Positions 8,204 through 16,316 of a stretch of 64,000 nt of DNA are shown piece by piece. The notes below the pieces were generated by a model, which ran no database searches, was not told where the DNA came from, and saw only the letters and a list, made by a program, of their open reading frames with translations. Made by a program: the position numbers and the translations under genes. This stretch comes from Geodermatophilus africanus (GTDB taxonomy: Bacteria; Actinomycetota; Actinomycetes; Mycobacteriales; Geodermatophilaceae), in the NCBI RefSeq assembly GCF_900107105.1, contig NZ_FNOT01000010.1, forward strand, positions 1-64,000, written 5' to 3'. Position 1 is the stretch's first letter; each line of letters starts with the position of its first letter.

Positions 8204-9223
8204 CTACGCGGCGGCCGCGGCGTACGGAGCGTGCCGGCGGGTCCGGAGCGCGGCGACGGCGAGCAGGACCAGGCCGCCGGTCGCCCAGAGCGCCAGGACG
8301 GCCAGCGGTCCGCCGGCGCCGGTGCCGCCGAAGCCGGAGACCGCGCGCAGCGCGGCCACGACCGCTCCCGGGGGCAGTGCCTGGCCCAGCTCGCTCCAGC
8401 CGCCGGGTAGCAGTGCCGGGGCGCCGGCGGCGGCCGACAGCGGGTTGCCCAGGGCGATGACGGTCAGCTCGGCGAGGACCAGCCCAGGCCGACCCGCGAC
8501 GGCGGCGACGCCCAGCACGCCCAGTGCGATGGCGGCGACCCCGAGGGAGACGACGGCCGACTCGGCCAGCCAGTCCCCGCTCAGCGCGCCGAGCCACCCG
8601 TGCAGGACCCCGACGGCGGTCGGGCCGGCCAGGAGGGCCAGGACGACGGCGCCCACCGCGCGGCGACCCGGTCCGCGGACCCGCAGCGCCAGGACCGCGC
8701 CGGCGACCGCGCCGATGACCGTCAGCGGCAGTGCGCCGGCGGCCAGTCCCGCGCCGCGCGGGTCGCCGGCCGGCGCGGGCGCGACGTCCTCGACCGGCAC
8801 GGCGGCGCCGGTGGCCGCCTGCCCCACCTGGGTGAGCAGCTGCGCGACCGCGGGTCCGGCCTGGGTGGCGACGACGACGCTCGGCCCGCCGGGACCGAGG
8901 ACGAGCGCCCCGGAGACCTCGCGGCTGCGGACGAGGTCCCGCGCCTGCTCGACGTCGGCGGCCGCGGTCACGTCGAACGCGCCCGGCTGGGCCCGGTCGA
9001 GGGCCGCCCGCGCCTGCTCGACGACCGGCGGGGGGCCGACCACCGCGACGGGGAGGTCGCGGGGCCGGGTCTGGGTGGCCGGCCACGCGAAGGCGGACAG
9101 CAGCAGGGCCAGGGCCGCGGTGAGCGCGAGCGCCAGCCCGAGGACGGTGCGCCAGGGGGTGTCCCCGGGCGGGAGAGCAGGGGAGTCGGACGTCGCCGTC
9201 CGGTTGGGGGTGAGGGTGCTCAT
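8204..9223 (-). CDS. Multi-spanning membrane protein, YhgE/ABC-2-permease-like
   Basis: A 339-aa protein with one N-terminal transmembrane helix (VLGLALALTAALALLLSAFA), a ~150-residue extracytoplasmic domain beginning DLPVAVVGPPPVVEQARAAL, and about five C-terminal helices. This topology is that of YhgE/Pip-like and DUF3533 proteins; no ATPase lies nearby. The ATG at 9223 has a GAGGAG ribosome-binding site. The gene is divergent from a TetR-type regulator, and both promoters carry the same direct repeat, so the regulator very probably controls it. The substrate is unknown. Confidence 0.7.
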   Translation of the reverse strand: MSTLTPNRTATSDSPALPPGDTPWRTVLGLALALTAALALLLSAFAWPATQTRPRDLPVAVVGPPPVVEQARAALDRAQPGAFDVTAAADVEQARDLVRSREVSGALVLGPGGPSVVVATQAGPAVAQLLTQVGQAATGAAVPVEDVAPAPAGDPRGAGLAAGALPLTVIGAVAGAVLALRVRGPGRRAVGAVVLALLAGPTAVGVLHGWLGALSGDWLAESAVVSLGVAAIALGVLGVAAVAGRPGLVLAELTVIALGNPLSAAAGAPALLPGGWSELGQALPPGAVVAALRAVSGFGGTGAGGPLAVLALWATGGLVLLAVAALRTRRHAPYAAAAA

Positions 9224-9255
9224 GGCTGCTCCTCGGGTCGAGAAGGTCTGCAAAT

Positions 9256-9332
9256 CGGACGACCGTTCGCCAATGAGGAGGGTGCTCCGCCCCACCCCGC
9301 CCGTCAAGACGGACGACCGTTCTCTAATGTGG
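9256..9332. promoter_or_regulatory. Paired direct-repeat operators between divergent genes
   Basis: CGGACGACCGTTC occurs at 9256-9268 and again at 9310-9322, each followed 3 bases later by AATG. One copy lies in front of each divergent gene. The CGGACGACCG part is a near-palindrome, as expected for a TetR dimer. Likely binding sites for the TetR protein starting at 9337. Confidence 0.6.
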
Positions 9333-9336
9333 TGGC

Positions 9337-9951
9337 GTGCCCCGCGTGACCGCCGACCACCTGGAGAACCGCCGGCAGGAGATCGTGCGTGCCGCGCTGC
9401 GCTGTTTCGCCCGCGAGGGGTTCCACGCCACGTCGGTGCGGGACGTGGTGCGCGAGTCCGGGCTGTCCGCGGGCGCGGTCTACAGCTACTTCCCGAGCAA
9501 GGCCGAGCTGGTCGCCGGCGCGGTGGAGCCCATCCTCGAGGCGCTGACCGGGGTGCTCGACGCCGTCGTCGTCGACACCGACCGGTCCCCGGAGCCGGGC
9601 CGGACGCCGGCGGAGGCCGTCGCGGAGGTGCTGCGGCGGATCTACCCGCTCGCGGTCGGCGGCGAGGTGGACTACACGCGGGTCGCCGTCACCGCGTGGG
9701 CCGAGGGGCTGCGCGACCCCGCCGTGCGGGCCATCGCGGAGCAGACGTACGGCACGGTCCGCGGCCGGCTGACCGACCGGGTGGCGACGTGGCGCGACGC
9801 CGGGCACCTGGCCGCCGACGTGGATGCCGAGGCGCTGGGGCAGGTGCTGTTCTCGACGCTGGTCGGCTTCGTCCTGCAGCACGCCCTGCTCGGCGACGTC
9901 GACCTCGACCGCTACGCGACCGCGGTCTGCCTGCTGCTGCCGCGCCCCTGA
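9337..9951 (+). CDS. TetR-family transcriptional regulator
   Basis: A 204-aa repressor-type protein. The N-terminal helix-turn-helix is classical (EIVRAALRCFAREGFHATSVRDVVRESG, then GAVYSYFPSKAELVAGAVE). The C-terminal ligand domain is all-helical and unassigned. The GTG at 9337 puts the start at the end of an operator-like repeat, which would allow autorepression. It is divergent from the membrane protein at 8204-9223, a usual arrangement for a regulator and its exporter-like target. Confidence 0.9.
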   Translation: MPRVTADHLENRRQEIVRAALRCFAREGFHATSVRDVVRESGLSAGAVYSYFPSKAELVAGAVEPILEALTGVLDAVVVDTDRSPEPGRTPAEAVAEVLRRIYPLAVGGEVDYTRVAVTAWAEGLRDPAVRAIAEQTYGTVRGRLTDRVATWRDAGHLAADVDAEALGQVLFSTLVGFVLQHALLGDVDLDRYATAVCLLLPRP

Positions 9952-9983
9952 TCCCGACGGCCGCCGCCGCGAGGGGGCGCGGG

Positions 9984-10286
9984 TCAGGGGAGCCGGCCGT
10001 CGTCGCGGACGATGCGGAGGTGCGGGCCGGTGTGGATGTCCTCCCGGGCGTCGTCCACGAGCGGCAGCCCGGCTACCCGGCGGACCCGGTTCGCCGGCAC
10101 GTCGAGAGCCCGGGCGAGGGCCTCGGCCAGCCGCTCGGTCACCGGCCGGCGGTGCTGCCCACCGGCGATGCGCTCGATGGTCTGCGCGGTTACGGCCCAG
10201 CAGGATCGGCGGGCCGCCGCCACGGCGTCCCCGCCGAGCTCGAAGAGGCGGCGCTGCACCAGCCGCTGCAGGTCGTCGTCGGCCAC
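9984..10286 (-). CDS. Small helix-turn-helix (XRE-like) protein
   Basis: A 100-aa protein. The middle (TAQTIERIAGGQHRRP followed by LAEALARALDVPANRVRRVAG) has the spacing of a lambda-repressor-type helix-turn-helix, but the N-terminal part is unusual. It starts at GTG 10286, 9 bp after the isochorismatase-like gene, which is transcribed the same way and may be in one operon. Its target is unknown. Confidence 0.6.
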   Translation of the reverse strand: MADDDLQRLVQRRLFELGGDAVAAARRSCWAVTAQTIERIAGGQHRRPVTERLAEALARALDVPANRVRRVAGLPLVDDAREDIHTGPHLRIVRDDGRLP

Positions 10287-10295
10287 CCGGTGAGG

Positions 10296-10964
10296 CTAGG
10301 TCGGCGCGGCCTCCGATGGCAGGGCCGCCGAGCCGAAGGCCGCCACGACCTCCCGGCTGCTGCAGCGGTGGGAGAGCAGGCTGTAGTCGAGGCCGGCCAG
10401 TGATCGCTCGGCCGCCTGGGTGTCCACGACTCCGCAGGCGTCGTCGACCACCACGGGCAGGAGGCCGAGGTCGGCGGCGTGCCGGGCGGTCGGCTCGACG
10501 CCGATCTCGAGGACGGCGCCGACCAGCACGAGGGTGGTGACGCCGCGGTCGCGCAGGACCTGCTCGACCGGGGTGCCGACGAACGCCGACATGCCGAGTT
10601 TGTCGAACACCGGTTCGCCGTCCACCGGTGCCAGTTCGCCGACGACCTGGGTGTGCGGCGCGTCCGGCGGGAAGGCCGCGGTCACCGCAGCCGCGTCCTG
10701 CACCCGCTGCCACGCCATGGCGGTGCGCAGCGCCGTCACGCCCATGTGGGTCGGCGGGAGCGACACGTGCCGGACGTAGAGCACGGGGACCGCTGCCTCC
10801 CGCGCTGCCTGCAGGACGGCCGAGATCCGCTCGACGAGCCGGTCCCGGTCCTGCACGTGGGCGAGGATGCCCACCTGCGCGTCGTACACGAGCACCGCCG
10901 ACGTCGTCGGACGGCACATCTCGTCCACCGTCTCGGGGACCGCCATGCCGAAGGCCTGCTGCAT
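10296..10964 (-). CDS. Isochorismatase-like hydrolase lacking the catalytic cysteine
   Basis: A 222-aa protein of the isochorismatase/nicotinamidase fold. It has the first acidic site (SAVLVYDAQVGILAH) and the FDKLGMSAFVGT strand. The usual nucleophile segment (G-x-x-x-x-x-C-V-x-x-T-A-R) reads GAVLEIGVEPTARHA here, with glycine where cysteine is normally found. Some family members lack the cysteine, so it may bind rather than hydrolyse, or use another mechanism. The start could be 10964 or the in-frame ATG at 10946. The small HTH gene follows it. Confidence 0.75.
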   Translation of the reverse strand: MQQAFGMAVPETVDEMCRPTTSAVLVYDAQVGILAHVQDRDRLVERISAVLQAAREAAVPVLYVRHVSLPPTHMGVTALRTAMAWQRVQDAAAVTAAFPPDAPHTQVVGELAPVDGEPVFDKLGMSAFVGTPVEQVLRDRGVTTLVLVGAVLEIGVEPTARHAADLGLLPVVVDDACGVVDTQAAERSLAGLDYSLLSHRCSSREVVAAFGSAALPSEAAPT

Positions 10965-11006
10965 GCGCGGCAGCCTGTCAGTCCCGGCAGCTCCCCGACC
11001 GGTCCA

Positions 11007-11180
11007 GCGCGCGGCGTCCTGGTCAACTCGGTCTGCCCCGGGTGGGTGGCCATCGATATGGGCGGCGCCGGCGGGCGCCCGGTGGCCGATGGGGCGGCCG
11101 GCGTGCTGTGGGCGGTCGACCTGCCCGACGACGGCCCCACCGGCGGCTTCTCCCGCGACGGCCGGCCGCTGCCGTGGTGA
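11007..11180 (+). pseudogene. Short-chain dehydrogenase, C-terminal remnant
   Basis: Fifty-seven codons ending in TGA read ARGVLVNSVCPGWVAIDMGG..., then VADGAAGVLWAVDLPDDGPTGGF and SRDGRPLPW. This is the C-terminal end of an SDR enzyme (VNSVCPGWV follows the active-site helix; the final part is the carbonyl-reductase-like tail). The nucleotide-binding and catalytic Ser/Tyr/Lys parts are missing. The open frame continues upstream but only as the antisense of the isochorismatase-like gene. It is a truncated gene left by a deletion. Confidence 0.75.
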
Positions 11181-11208
11181 GCACGGACCCGACGGTCCGC
11201 GTGCACCG

Positions 11209-11946
11209 CTACGCCTCCGTGCCCGAGGTGCCCGGACCACCCAGGGCCGGCAGCACCGCCCGCGCCCGCTCCCCGGCCAGCAGCACCTCGGGCAGGCCGG
11301 CCAGCGCCGTGCGCATCTCCTCGACGCCACCGAACTGGAAGCCCAGCTGGGTGGGGTAGCAGGCGCAGGCGTCGGCGCGCCGGTCGAGGTCCTGGGGGAG
11401 GCGGACCTCGGCCAGCCCGTCCGGCAGCTCCGGGCCGGGGACGGCGGCCCGGTCGCGCAGCACGTAGGGGCTGTCGCGCCACCACAGCACCGGACGGTCC
11501 AGCCCCGCCACCGCCCGCAGCACCTGCCGGTGGTCGACGTGCCCGCCGAGCGCCTGCGGGGCCAGCCAGAGGTCGGCCTCGTGCCCCTCCAGCGCCGCGG
11601 TGAGCGACCGCCACACGTCGTCCCCGTCGTGCACGCCGGCGAACAGGTCGGGGGCGCTGGTGTACCCGCGGTGCGGCGCCTCGGGCAGGCCCAGGTAGAC
11701 CGGCGTGGCGCCCAGCAGCGACATGGCCGCGGCGTCCTCGTCGCGCCGCAGGGCCAGGTAGTCGACGTCGGCCGGGAGCCCCTTGTCCAGCTGGCAGGCC
11801 AGCGCGAAGCCCTCGGGCTCGGGCACGCTCGCCGTGAAGCAGGTGACCACGGTGACGTCGTGGCCCTCCGCGGCGAGGGCCGCGAGGGTGCCGCCGACGG
11901 AGAAGGCGGCGTCGTCGAGGTGCGGGCTGACCGCGAGCACCCTCAC
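11209..11946 (-). CDS. PIG-L/LmbE-family zinc deacetylase
   Basis: A 245-aa metal-dependent deacetylase. The zinc site is explicit: SPHLDDAAFSVGG (residues 7-19) supplies His and Asp, and GGHVDHRQVLRAV supplies the later histidine. Family members such as MshB remove acetyl from N-acetylglucosamine linked to inositol. It is the last gene of the nine-gene operon, and its GTG start overlaps the glycosyltransferase stop (GTGA). With the upstream inositol-phosphate synthase and GT4 enzyme, the natural guess is deacetylation of a GlcNAc-type sugar on a cyclitol; the substrate is not shown by the sequence. Confidence 0.88.
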   Translation of the reverse strand: MRVLAVSPHLDDAAFSVGGTLAALAAEGHDVTVVTCFTASVPEPEGFALACQLDKGLPADVDYLALRRDEDAAAMSLLGATPVYLGLPEAPHRGYTSAPDLFAGVHDGDDVWRSLTAALEGHEADLWLAPQALGGHVDHRQVLRAVAGLDRPVLWWRDSPYVLRDRAAVPGPELPDGLAEVRLPQDLDRRADACACYPTQLGFQFGGVEEMRTALAGLPEVLLAGERARAVLPALGGPGTSGTEA

Positions 11947-13151
11947 AGCAGGTGGGCCGCCGCGCGGAACCGGCAGGTCAGGTCCACCCCCGCGGGCATC
12001 GACCAGTCGTCGGACGGCGTCGTCCCGACCACCTCCCGGTACACGTCGTCGATCGAGGCGGCCAGCACCGGCCAGGAGTAGAGCCGCCGCACCTCCTCGA
12101 GCGCCGTCGTCGCCAGCCGGGTGCGCAGCGCGCCGTCGGCCAGCAGGCGGGTCAGCGCGGCCCGCAGCCCGGCGACGTCCCCGGGCGCGTGCAGCAGCCC
12201 GTTCTCCTCGTGCCGCAGGCAGTCGACGACCCCGACGCTGTCGGTGCTCACCGTGGGCAGCCCGCTGGCCATCGCCTCGAGCAGCGTGTTGCTGAACCCC
12301 TCGCTGTAGGTCGGGCTGACGAAGACGTCGGCCGAGCGGTAGACCTCCGGCGCGCGCTCGGGCGGCACGAAGCCGAGGAACGTCGTCCGCTCGTCGGCAC
12401 GGGCCCTCGCCTCGTCGAGGTCGGGACCGATGCCGGAGACGACCAGCCGGACGCCGTCGGGCAGCGCCTCGATCAGGTCCAGCACGCCCTTGCGCCGGTC
12501 CACCCGGCCGTGGAAGAGCAGCACCGGCGGCTCGCGCAGCGCGCCGAGCGGCCGCTCGGCCGGCGTGAACCGCCGCGTGTCGGTCGCCCCGGGGATGATC
12601 GTGAAGCGGGCCGGGTCGCTGCCGAGGTTGCCCACCACCTCGTCGCGGAAGCTGGCGCTGCCGATGAGCACCGCGCTCGAGGAGTCCACCACCGTGCGCA
12701 TCGCCTCGGCGTGGATGGTGCAGCAGGTGCCCACCCAGTGGCCGTCGCCGCCCTGGATGCTCACCACGGCCGGCAGCCCGGTCTCGCGGGCGGCGGCCAG
12801 CACCGCCAGGCCGGGCGGGTAGCCGTACTGGGCGTGCAGCACGTCGAAGGGCCGCTCGGCGTGCAGGCCGACGACGGTGCGCACGATCTCCGCGATGTCG
12901 CCCTCCCAGTCGGCGGGGACGACGGTCTCGCCGCGGCTGGGCAGTGCCACCACCTCGACGCCGGCGGGCACGCGGTCGGCCGGGGGCGGCCCGCCGCCGT
13001 AGACGCGGGTGCCGGCCTCGTCGTCCCGGTACTGGCTGACCAGCGTCACCTCGGAACCGAGCGCGACCAGCTCACGCAGCAGGTTCTCCGCGTAGACGCT
13101 CATCCCGCTGACCGCCGGCCAGTAGCGCCGGCTGACGAAGCAGATCCTCAC
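11943..13151 (-). CDS. GT4-family glycosyltransferase
   Basis: A 402-aa GT-B-fold enzyme. The N-terminal acceptor domain begins RICFVSRRYWPAVSGMSVYA with a glycine-containing loop. The C-terminal donor domain has PPVLLFHGRVDRRKGVLDLI and the E-x7-E motif in EGFSNTLLEAMASGLPTVS, both typical of retaining GT4 enzymes such as MshA. A cysteine pair, GTCCTIH, lies mid-protein. GTG 13151 overlaps the preceding stop (GTGA), and its own stop overlaps the PIG-L start. The likely role is to attach a sugar to the pathway's cyclitol or derived core; donor and acceptor are unknown. Confidence 0.88.
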   Translation of the reverse strand: MRICFVSRRYWPAVSGMSVYAENLLRELVALGSEVTLVSQYRDDEAGTRVYGGGPPPADRVPAGVEVVALPSRGETVVPADWEGDIAEIVRTVVGLHAERPFDVLHAQYGYPPGLAVLAAARETGLPAVVSIQGGDGHWVGTCCTIHAEAMRTVVDSSSAVLIGSASFRDEVVGNLGSDPARFTIIPGATDTRRFTPAERPLGALREPPVLLFHGRVDRRKGVLDLIEALPDGVRLVVSGIGPDLDEARARADERTTFLGFVPPERAPEVYRSADVFVSPTYSEGFSNTLLEAMASGLPTVSTDSVGVVDCLRHEENGLLHAPGDVAGLRAALTRLLADGALRTRLATTALEEVRRLYSWPVLAASIDDVYREVVGTTPSDDWSMPAGVDLTCRFRAAAHLL

Positions 13152-13987
13152 GCCGCCTCCTCCGCCGACCGCAGCGTGGCCATCGCCCGCGGCACCATCT
13201 CGTGCGCTCGGTGCCCGTCGCGAGAGAGCTCCAGGGTGACCAGCCGGTCGTATCCGACGTCCCGCAGCGCGCGCAGCACCGCGGGCAGGTCGACGTCCCC
13301 CTGGTCGAGGGGCAGGTGGTCGTGCACGCCGCGGCGCATGCCCTCGACGGCGACCGTGCCCAGGTGCGGGGCGAACGCGGCGACCGCCTCCTGCGGCTCG
13401 TACGCCCCGGCGACGACGCAGTGCCCGGTGTCCAGCGCCAGCGTGATCCCGGGCGCCTCCTCGGCCAGCCGGGCCCAGCCGTCGCAGTCCTCGACCAGCA
13501 TCCCGGGCTCCGGCTCGACGGCGAGCGCGACGCCCCGCCCGCCGGAGCTGTCGACCAGCGCGCGCACGCCGTCGACCAGCCAGCCCCACGCCGCGTCGCG
13601 GCCGACCCCCGGCCGCGGCACGCCGGCCCAGAAGCTGACCGCCTCCGCGCCGAGCACCTCCGCCAGGTCGCAGGCCAGCCGCAGGTAGGCCAGCCGCCGC
13701 GCCCGGCCCTCGGCGTCCGGGGTGACCAGCGTCGGCTCGTGCTTGACCCGCGGGTCGAGCAGGTACCGCGCGCCGGTCTCGACGACGACGCCCAGGCCCA
13801 GCTCCTCGCAGCGGGCCCGCACCTTCTCCGCCTGGGCGAACGCGTCGGGCGCGAACGGGTCGAGGTGGACGACGTCCAGGGTCAGCGCGACGCCCGCGTA
13901 GCCGGTGTCGGCCAGGAGGGGCAGCGCGTCGGACAGCCGGTGCGAGGTCAGCCCGTTGGTGTTGTACGCGTACCGCAGTGTCGTCAC
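13148..13987 (-). CDS. Sugar-phosphate-isomerase-like TIM-barrel protein
   Basis: A 279-aa member of the xylose-isomerase-like TIM-barrel superfamily (AP endonuclease 2 fold), which includes inosose isomerases and dehydratases (IolI, IolE). Candidate metal ligands are in LAVEPEPGML, LALDTGHCVVAG and VHDHLPLDQGDVD. The start GTG 13987 overlaps the YcaO stop, and its stop overlaps the GT start. Beside an inositol-phosphate synthase and a Gfo/Idh oxidoreductase, action on a keto-cyclitol is plausible, but the sequence alone does not identify the substrate. Confidence 0.82.
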   Translation of the reverse strand: MTTLRYAYNTNGLTSHRLSDALPLLADTGYAGVALTLDVVHLDPFAPDAFAQAEKVRARCEELGLGVVVETGARYLLDPRVKHEPTLVTPDAEGRARRLAYLRLACDLAEVLGAEAVSFWAGVPRPGVGRDAAWGWLVDGVRALVDSSGGRGVALAVEPEPGMLVEDCDGWARLAEEAPGITLALDTGHCVVAGAYEPQEAVAAFAPHLGTVAVEGMRRGVHDHLPLDQGDVDLPAVLRALRDVGYDRLVTLELSRDGHRAHEMVPRAMATLRSAEEAA

Positions 13988-15447
13988 CGGGCCAGCACCT
14001 CCGCGACCGTGTGCCGGCCGGGCTCGCGGTAGAGGGCGTAGAGCGCCCCCACCCGCCGGTCGGCGCCGGCGCGGTCGAACCAGGCCGGCCCGCCGAGGCG
14101 CGCTCGTGCCTCGGCGGTCAGGTGCACCCCCGCCCAGCCGCCCGGGTCGGCCCCGACCGCGACCAGCGGGTCGCCGCGCTCGAGCAGCCGGCGCACGCCG
14201 CGCTCGCCGATCCGCCCGTAGGACATCGTCTCGACCTCCAGGCCCGGCACCAGCACCTTGGCCGCGACCGCGTCGCCGACCGAGGGCTGCAGCTCGACCA
14301 GCACGTCGTGCCCGGCGGCGTGCAGAGCCCCGGTGACGGTCGCGTGCAGGTCGTCGCCGGTCCAGGTCGGCAGGTCGGCGAGCGCGACGGTCCCCCGGCG
14401 GGCGAGGACCGAGTCCTGCAGCAGGTCGACCAGCGCGCCGGTGCCCATCCGGGTCCAGGCCAGCATCGCCTCGAGGGCGCGGTCCTCCTCGACCAGCCGC
14501 TCCGGCGGGTGCCCGCCGCGCCACGAGTCGAGGTAGCCCGGTGGGGTCGCTGGCAGGACGACGTCGAACGGCCCGTGCATGAAGGCCTTGCGGCTGCGCG
14601 CGGAGGCGAACTCGTGCAGCGCCTTGCGGACGGCGGTGTCGCGGTCGGGGTGCGCCGCCTCGCCGCACGCCGTCGCCATGACCGGCACCGGCTCGGACAG
14701 GTCGCGCGAGCAGCCGACGGCGTAGACGTCGACCACGCCGAACTCCGTCGCCGCCAGCTTCACCATCACGTCGATGCCCTCGGCGTCGAGCCGGTCGAGC
14801 AGCGCCAGGGCGTCGGGGTCGCGCAGGCCGGCGAGGTCGACCACGACGCCGGTGTCCATGGCGCGGAAGGAGGTGGCGTTGCCGTCGCGCTGCAGCACCT
14901 CCAGCAGCGCGTGCGCGACCGCGCGCTCGGCGTCGAAGGCCGCGCCCTGTCCGTTGGTGATCACCGTGGTCAGCCAGCCGCCGGGCGGCGGGGCACCGGG
15001 CAGGTCGTCGGGGGCGGAGGCGACCAGCTCGGCGGGGACCAGCACCGTCTCGCCGTCCCGCTGCCGGGTCGTCGGCAGCCACTGCAGGGGCCGGTCGTCG
15101 TCGTAGGCGCTGCCGGCCTCCAGGCACAGGGTGCGCGGGTCGGCGACCCGGTCGCGGCCGTGCCGCCGGGTCATCTCCGCGAACGAGCCCTGCTCCCGCT
15201 CGACGCCCCGGTGTGCGCGCAGCGACAGCGCCATCTCGGCCATCTCGCCGAGCGCCCCGGTGCGGGCCTCCTCGCGGGTGGCGCCGTAGCCCAGGCCGCT
15301 GCCGCCGGGATGCGCCGGGCCCGGCGGCAGGACGGCGCTGTGCAGCGGCACGTCGAGGACGTCGAGGCCCTCGATGGCGAACTCGTCGACCGGGGTGGGG
15401 AAGGAGTCCAGGTACCGCTGCGAGGCGGTCGTGACCGGGGCGTTCAC
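13984..15447 (-). CDS. YcaO-domain ATP-dependent enzyme
   Basis: A 487-aa YcaO protein. The ATP-binding signatures are present: GLGYGATREEARTGALGEMA (51-70), TNGQGAAFDAERAVAHALLE (164-183) with the following RDG, and a third conserved helix at AVRKALHEFASAR. YcaO enzymes activate an amide by phosphorylation to form azolines, thioamides or amidines, usually on ribosomal peptides. No proline-rich C-terminus, no E1-like or TfuA partner and no precursor peptide are visible nearby. Its operon instead encodes cyclitol and sugar enzymes, so a non-peptide substrate is possible. Start and stop both overlap neighbouring genes by 4 bases. Confidence 0.88.
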   Translation of the reverse strand: MNAPVTTASQRYLDSFPTPVDEFAIEGLDVLDVPLHSAVLPPGPAHPGGSGLGYGATREEARTGALGEMAEMALSLRAHRGVEREQGSFAEMTRRHGRDRVADPRTLCLEAGSAYDDDRPLQWLPTTRQRDGETVLVPAELVASAPDDLPGAPPPGGWLTTVITNGQGAAFDAERAVAHALLEVLQRDGNATSFRAMDTGVVVDLAGLRDPDALALLDRLDAEGIDVMVKLAATEFGVVDVYAVGCSRDLSEPVPVMATACGEAAHPDRDTAVRKALHEFASARSRKAFMHGPFDVVLPATPPGYLDSWRGGHPPERLVEEDRALEAMLAWTRMGTGALVDLLQDSVLARRGTVALADLPTWTGDDLHATVTGALHAAGHDVLVELQPSVGDAVAAKVLVPGLEVETMSYGRIGERGVRRLLERGDPLVAVGADPGGWAGVHLTAEARARLGGPAWFDRAGADRRVGALYALYREPGRHTVAEVLAR

Positions 15448-16316
15448 AGCTCCTCCAGGGCGACGGGGGCGGCGTCCGGCGGCCCGGAGAGCAGCCGCTG
15501 CACCAGGTGGACGACGTGGTCGGTGGTCACCCCGCGGACCAGCTCGAACGGCGTCGCGACGGCCTCGAAGTCCAGCGTGCCGACCACCGTCAGGTACTCG
15601 CGCAGCTCGCCGTGCGACAGCGGGATCTGCGCGTGGAAGGCCTTGTGCGCACTGAGCGCGACCGGGGCGCCGGCCTCGTCGACGTCCACCTTGAGCGAGT
15701 CGCCGCAGAAGAGGACGCCGCGGCGGCGGTCGTGCAGCACCGAGTGCCCGGGGAAGTGGCCGCCGGTGCGGTGCAGGGTGAGGTCGGGGGCCAGCTCCAG
15801 CTCGTCGTCCGCGGGCCAGGTGACCCGGAAGGCCTTGGTCCACTCCAGGTCCCGGACGCCGACGCAGACCACCCGCGGCTCCAGCTCCTGCTGCAGCTGC
15901 CACAGCGCGCCGTAGCCGTGCACGTGGCTGGAGGCCAGCACGTCGAACCCGCCCTTCGCGTCGGCCATCCGCCGCAGCCGGGCGAGCATGTCGGGGGTGT
16001 ACCAGGGCGCGCACTCGAAGCCGACCAGGCCGGCGTCGCTCTCGATCACCCACCCGCGGCTGTCCAGCCCGAAGCGCGGGTGCGTGCCGAACTCCGTGAC
16101 GCCGTCGACGGCGGTCGGCCGGCAGAAGCCCTCGACCAGCTCCTCGACCTGCGCGGGCGTGACGAACTCGAAGCCGTCCTCCGGCAGCGCGTTGCGGACG
16201 TCGGCGCAGACCGGGCAGGCCAGCGGCCCGGGCGCCGGCCAGCGCTGCCAGTGCCCGCAGTTGGTGCAGGCGTAGGCGGGCAGGTCGGGCAGCAGCCCGC
16301 GGTAGGGGTTGGTCAT
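15444..16316 (-). CDS. Zinc-ribbon metallo-beta-lactamase-fold protein
   Basis: A 290-aa protein with an N-terminal zinc ribbon (CTNCGHWQ... CPVC, residues ~16-38) and an MBL-fold domain. The usual H-x-H-x-D-H site reads SSHVHGYGALWQL, keeping two histidines but lacking the Asp-His pair. Later ligands GGHFPGHSVLH and LFCGDSLKVD are kept. It may therefore bind one metal or an altered centre. The ATG at 16316 overlaps the Gfo/Idh stop (ATGA), and its stop overlaps the YcaO start. Its direct coupling to YcaO suggests both act on the same intermediate. Confidence 0.8.
   Translation of the reverse strand: MTNPYRGLLPDLPAYACTNCGHWQRWPAPGPLACPVCADVRNALPEDGFEFVTPAQVEELVEGFCRPTAVDGVTEFGTHPRFGLDSRGWVIESDAGLVGFECAPWYTPDMLARLRRMADAKGGFDVLASSHVHGYGALWQLQQELEPRVVCVGVRDLEWTKAFRVTWPADDELELAPDLTLHRTGGHFPGHSVLHDRRRGVLFCGDSLKVDVDEAGAPVALSAHKAFHAQIPLSHGELREYLTVVGTLDFEAVATPFELVRGVTTDHVVHLVQRLLSGPPDAAPVALEEL

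Noticed and set aside
13978-15915. Very long open frames antisense to the YcaO and MBL genes (and many similar ones elsewhere)
   Set aside because: They arise from codon bias in very GC-rich DNA. Their translations are Arg/Gly/Ala/Pro rich with no domain, while the opposite strand holds clear conserved proteins.
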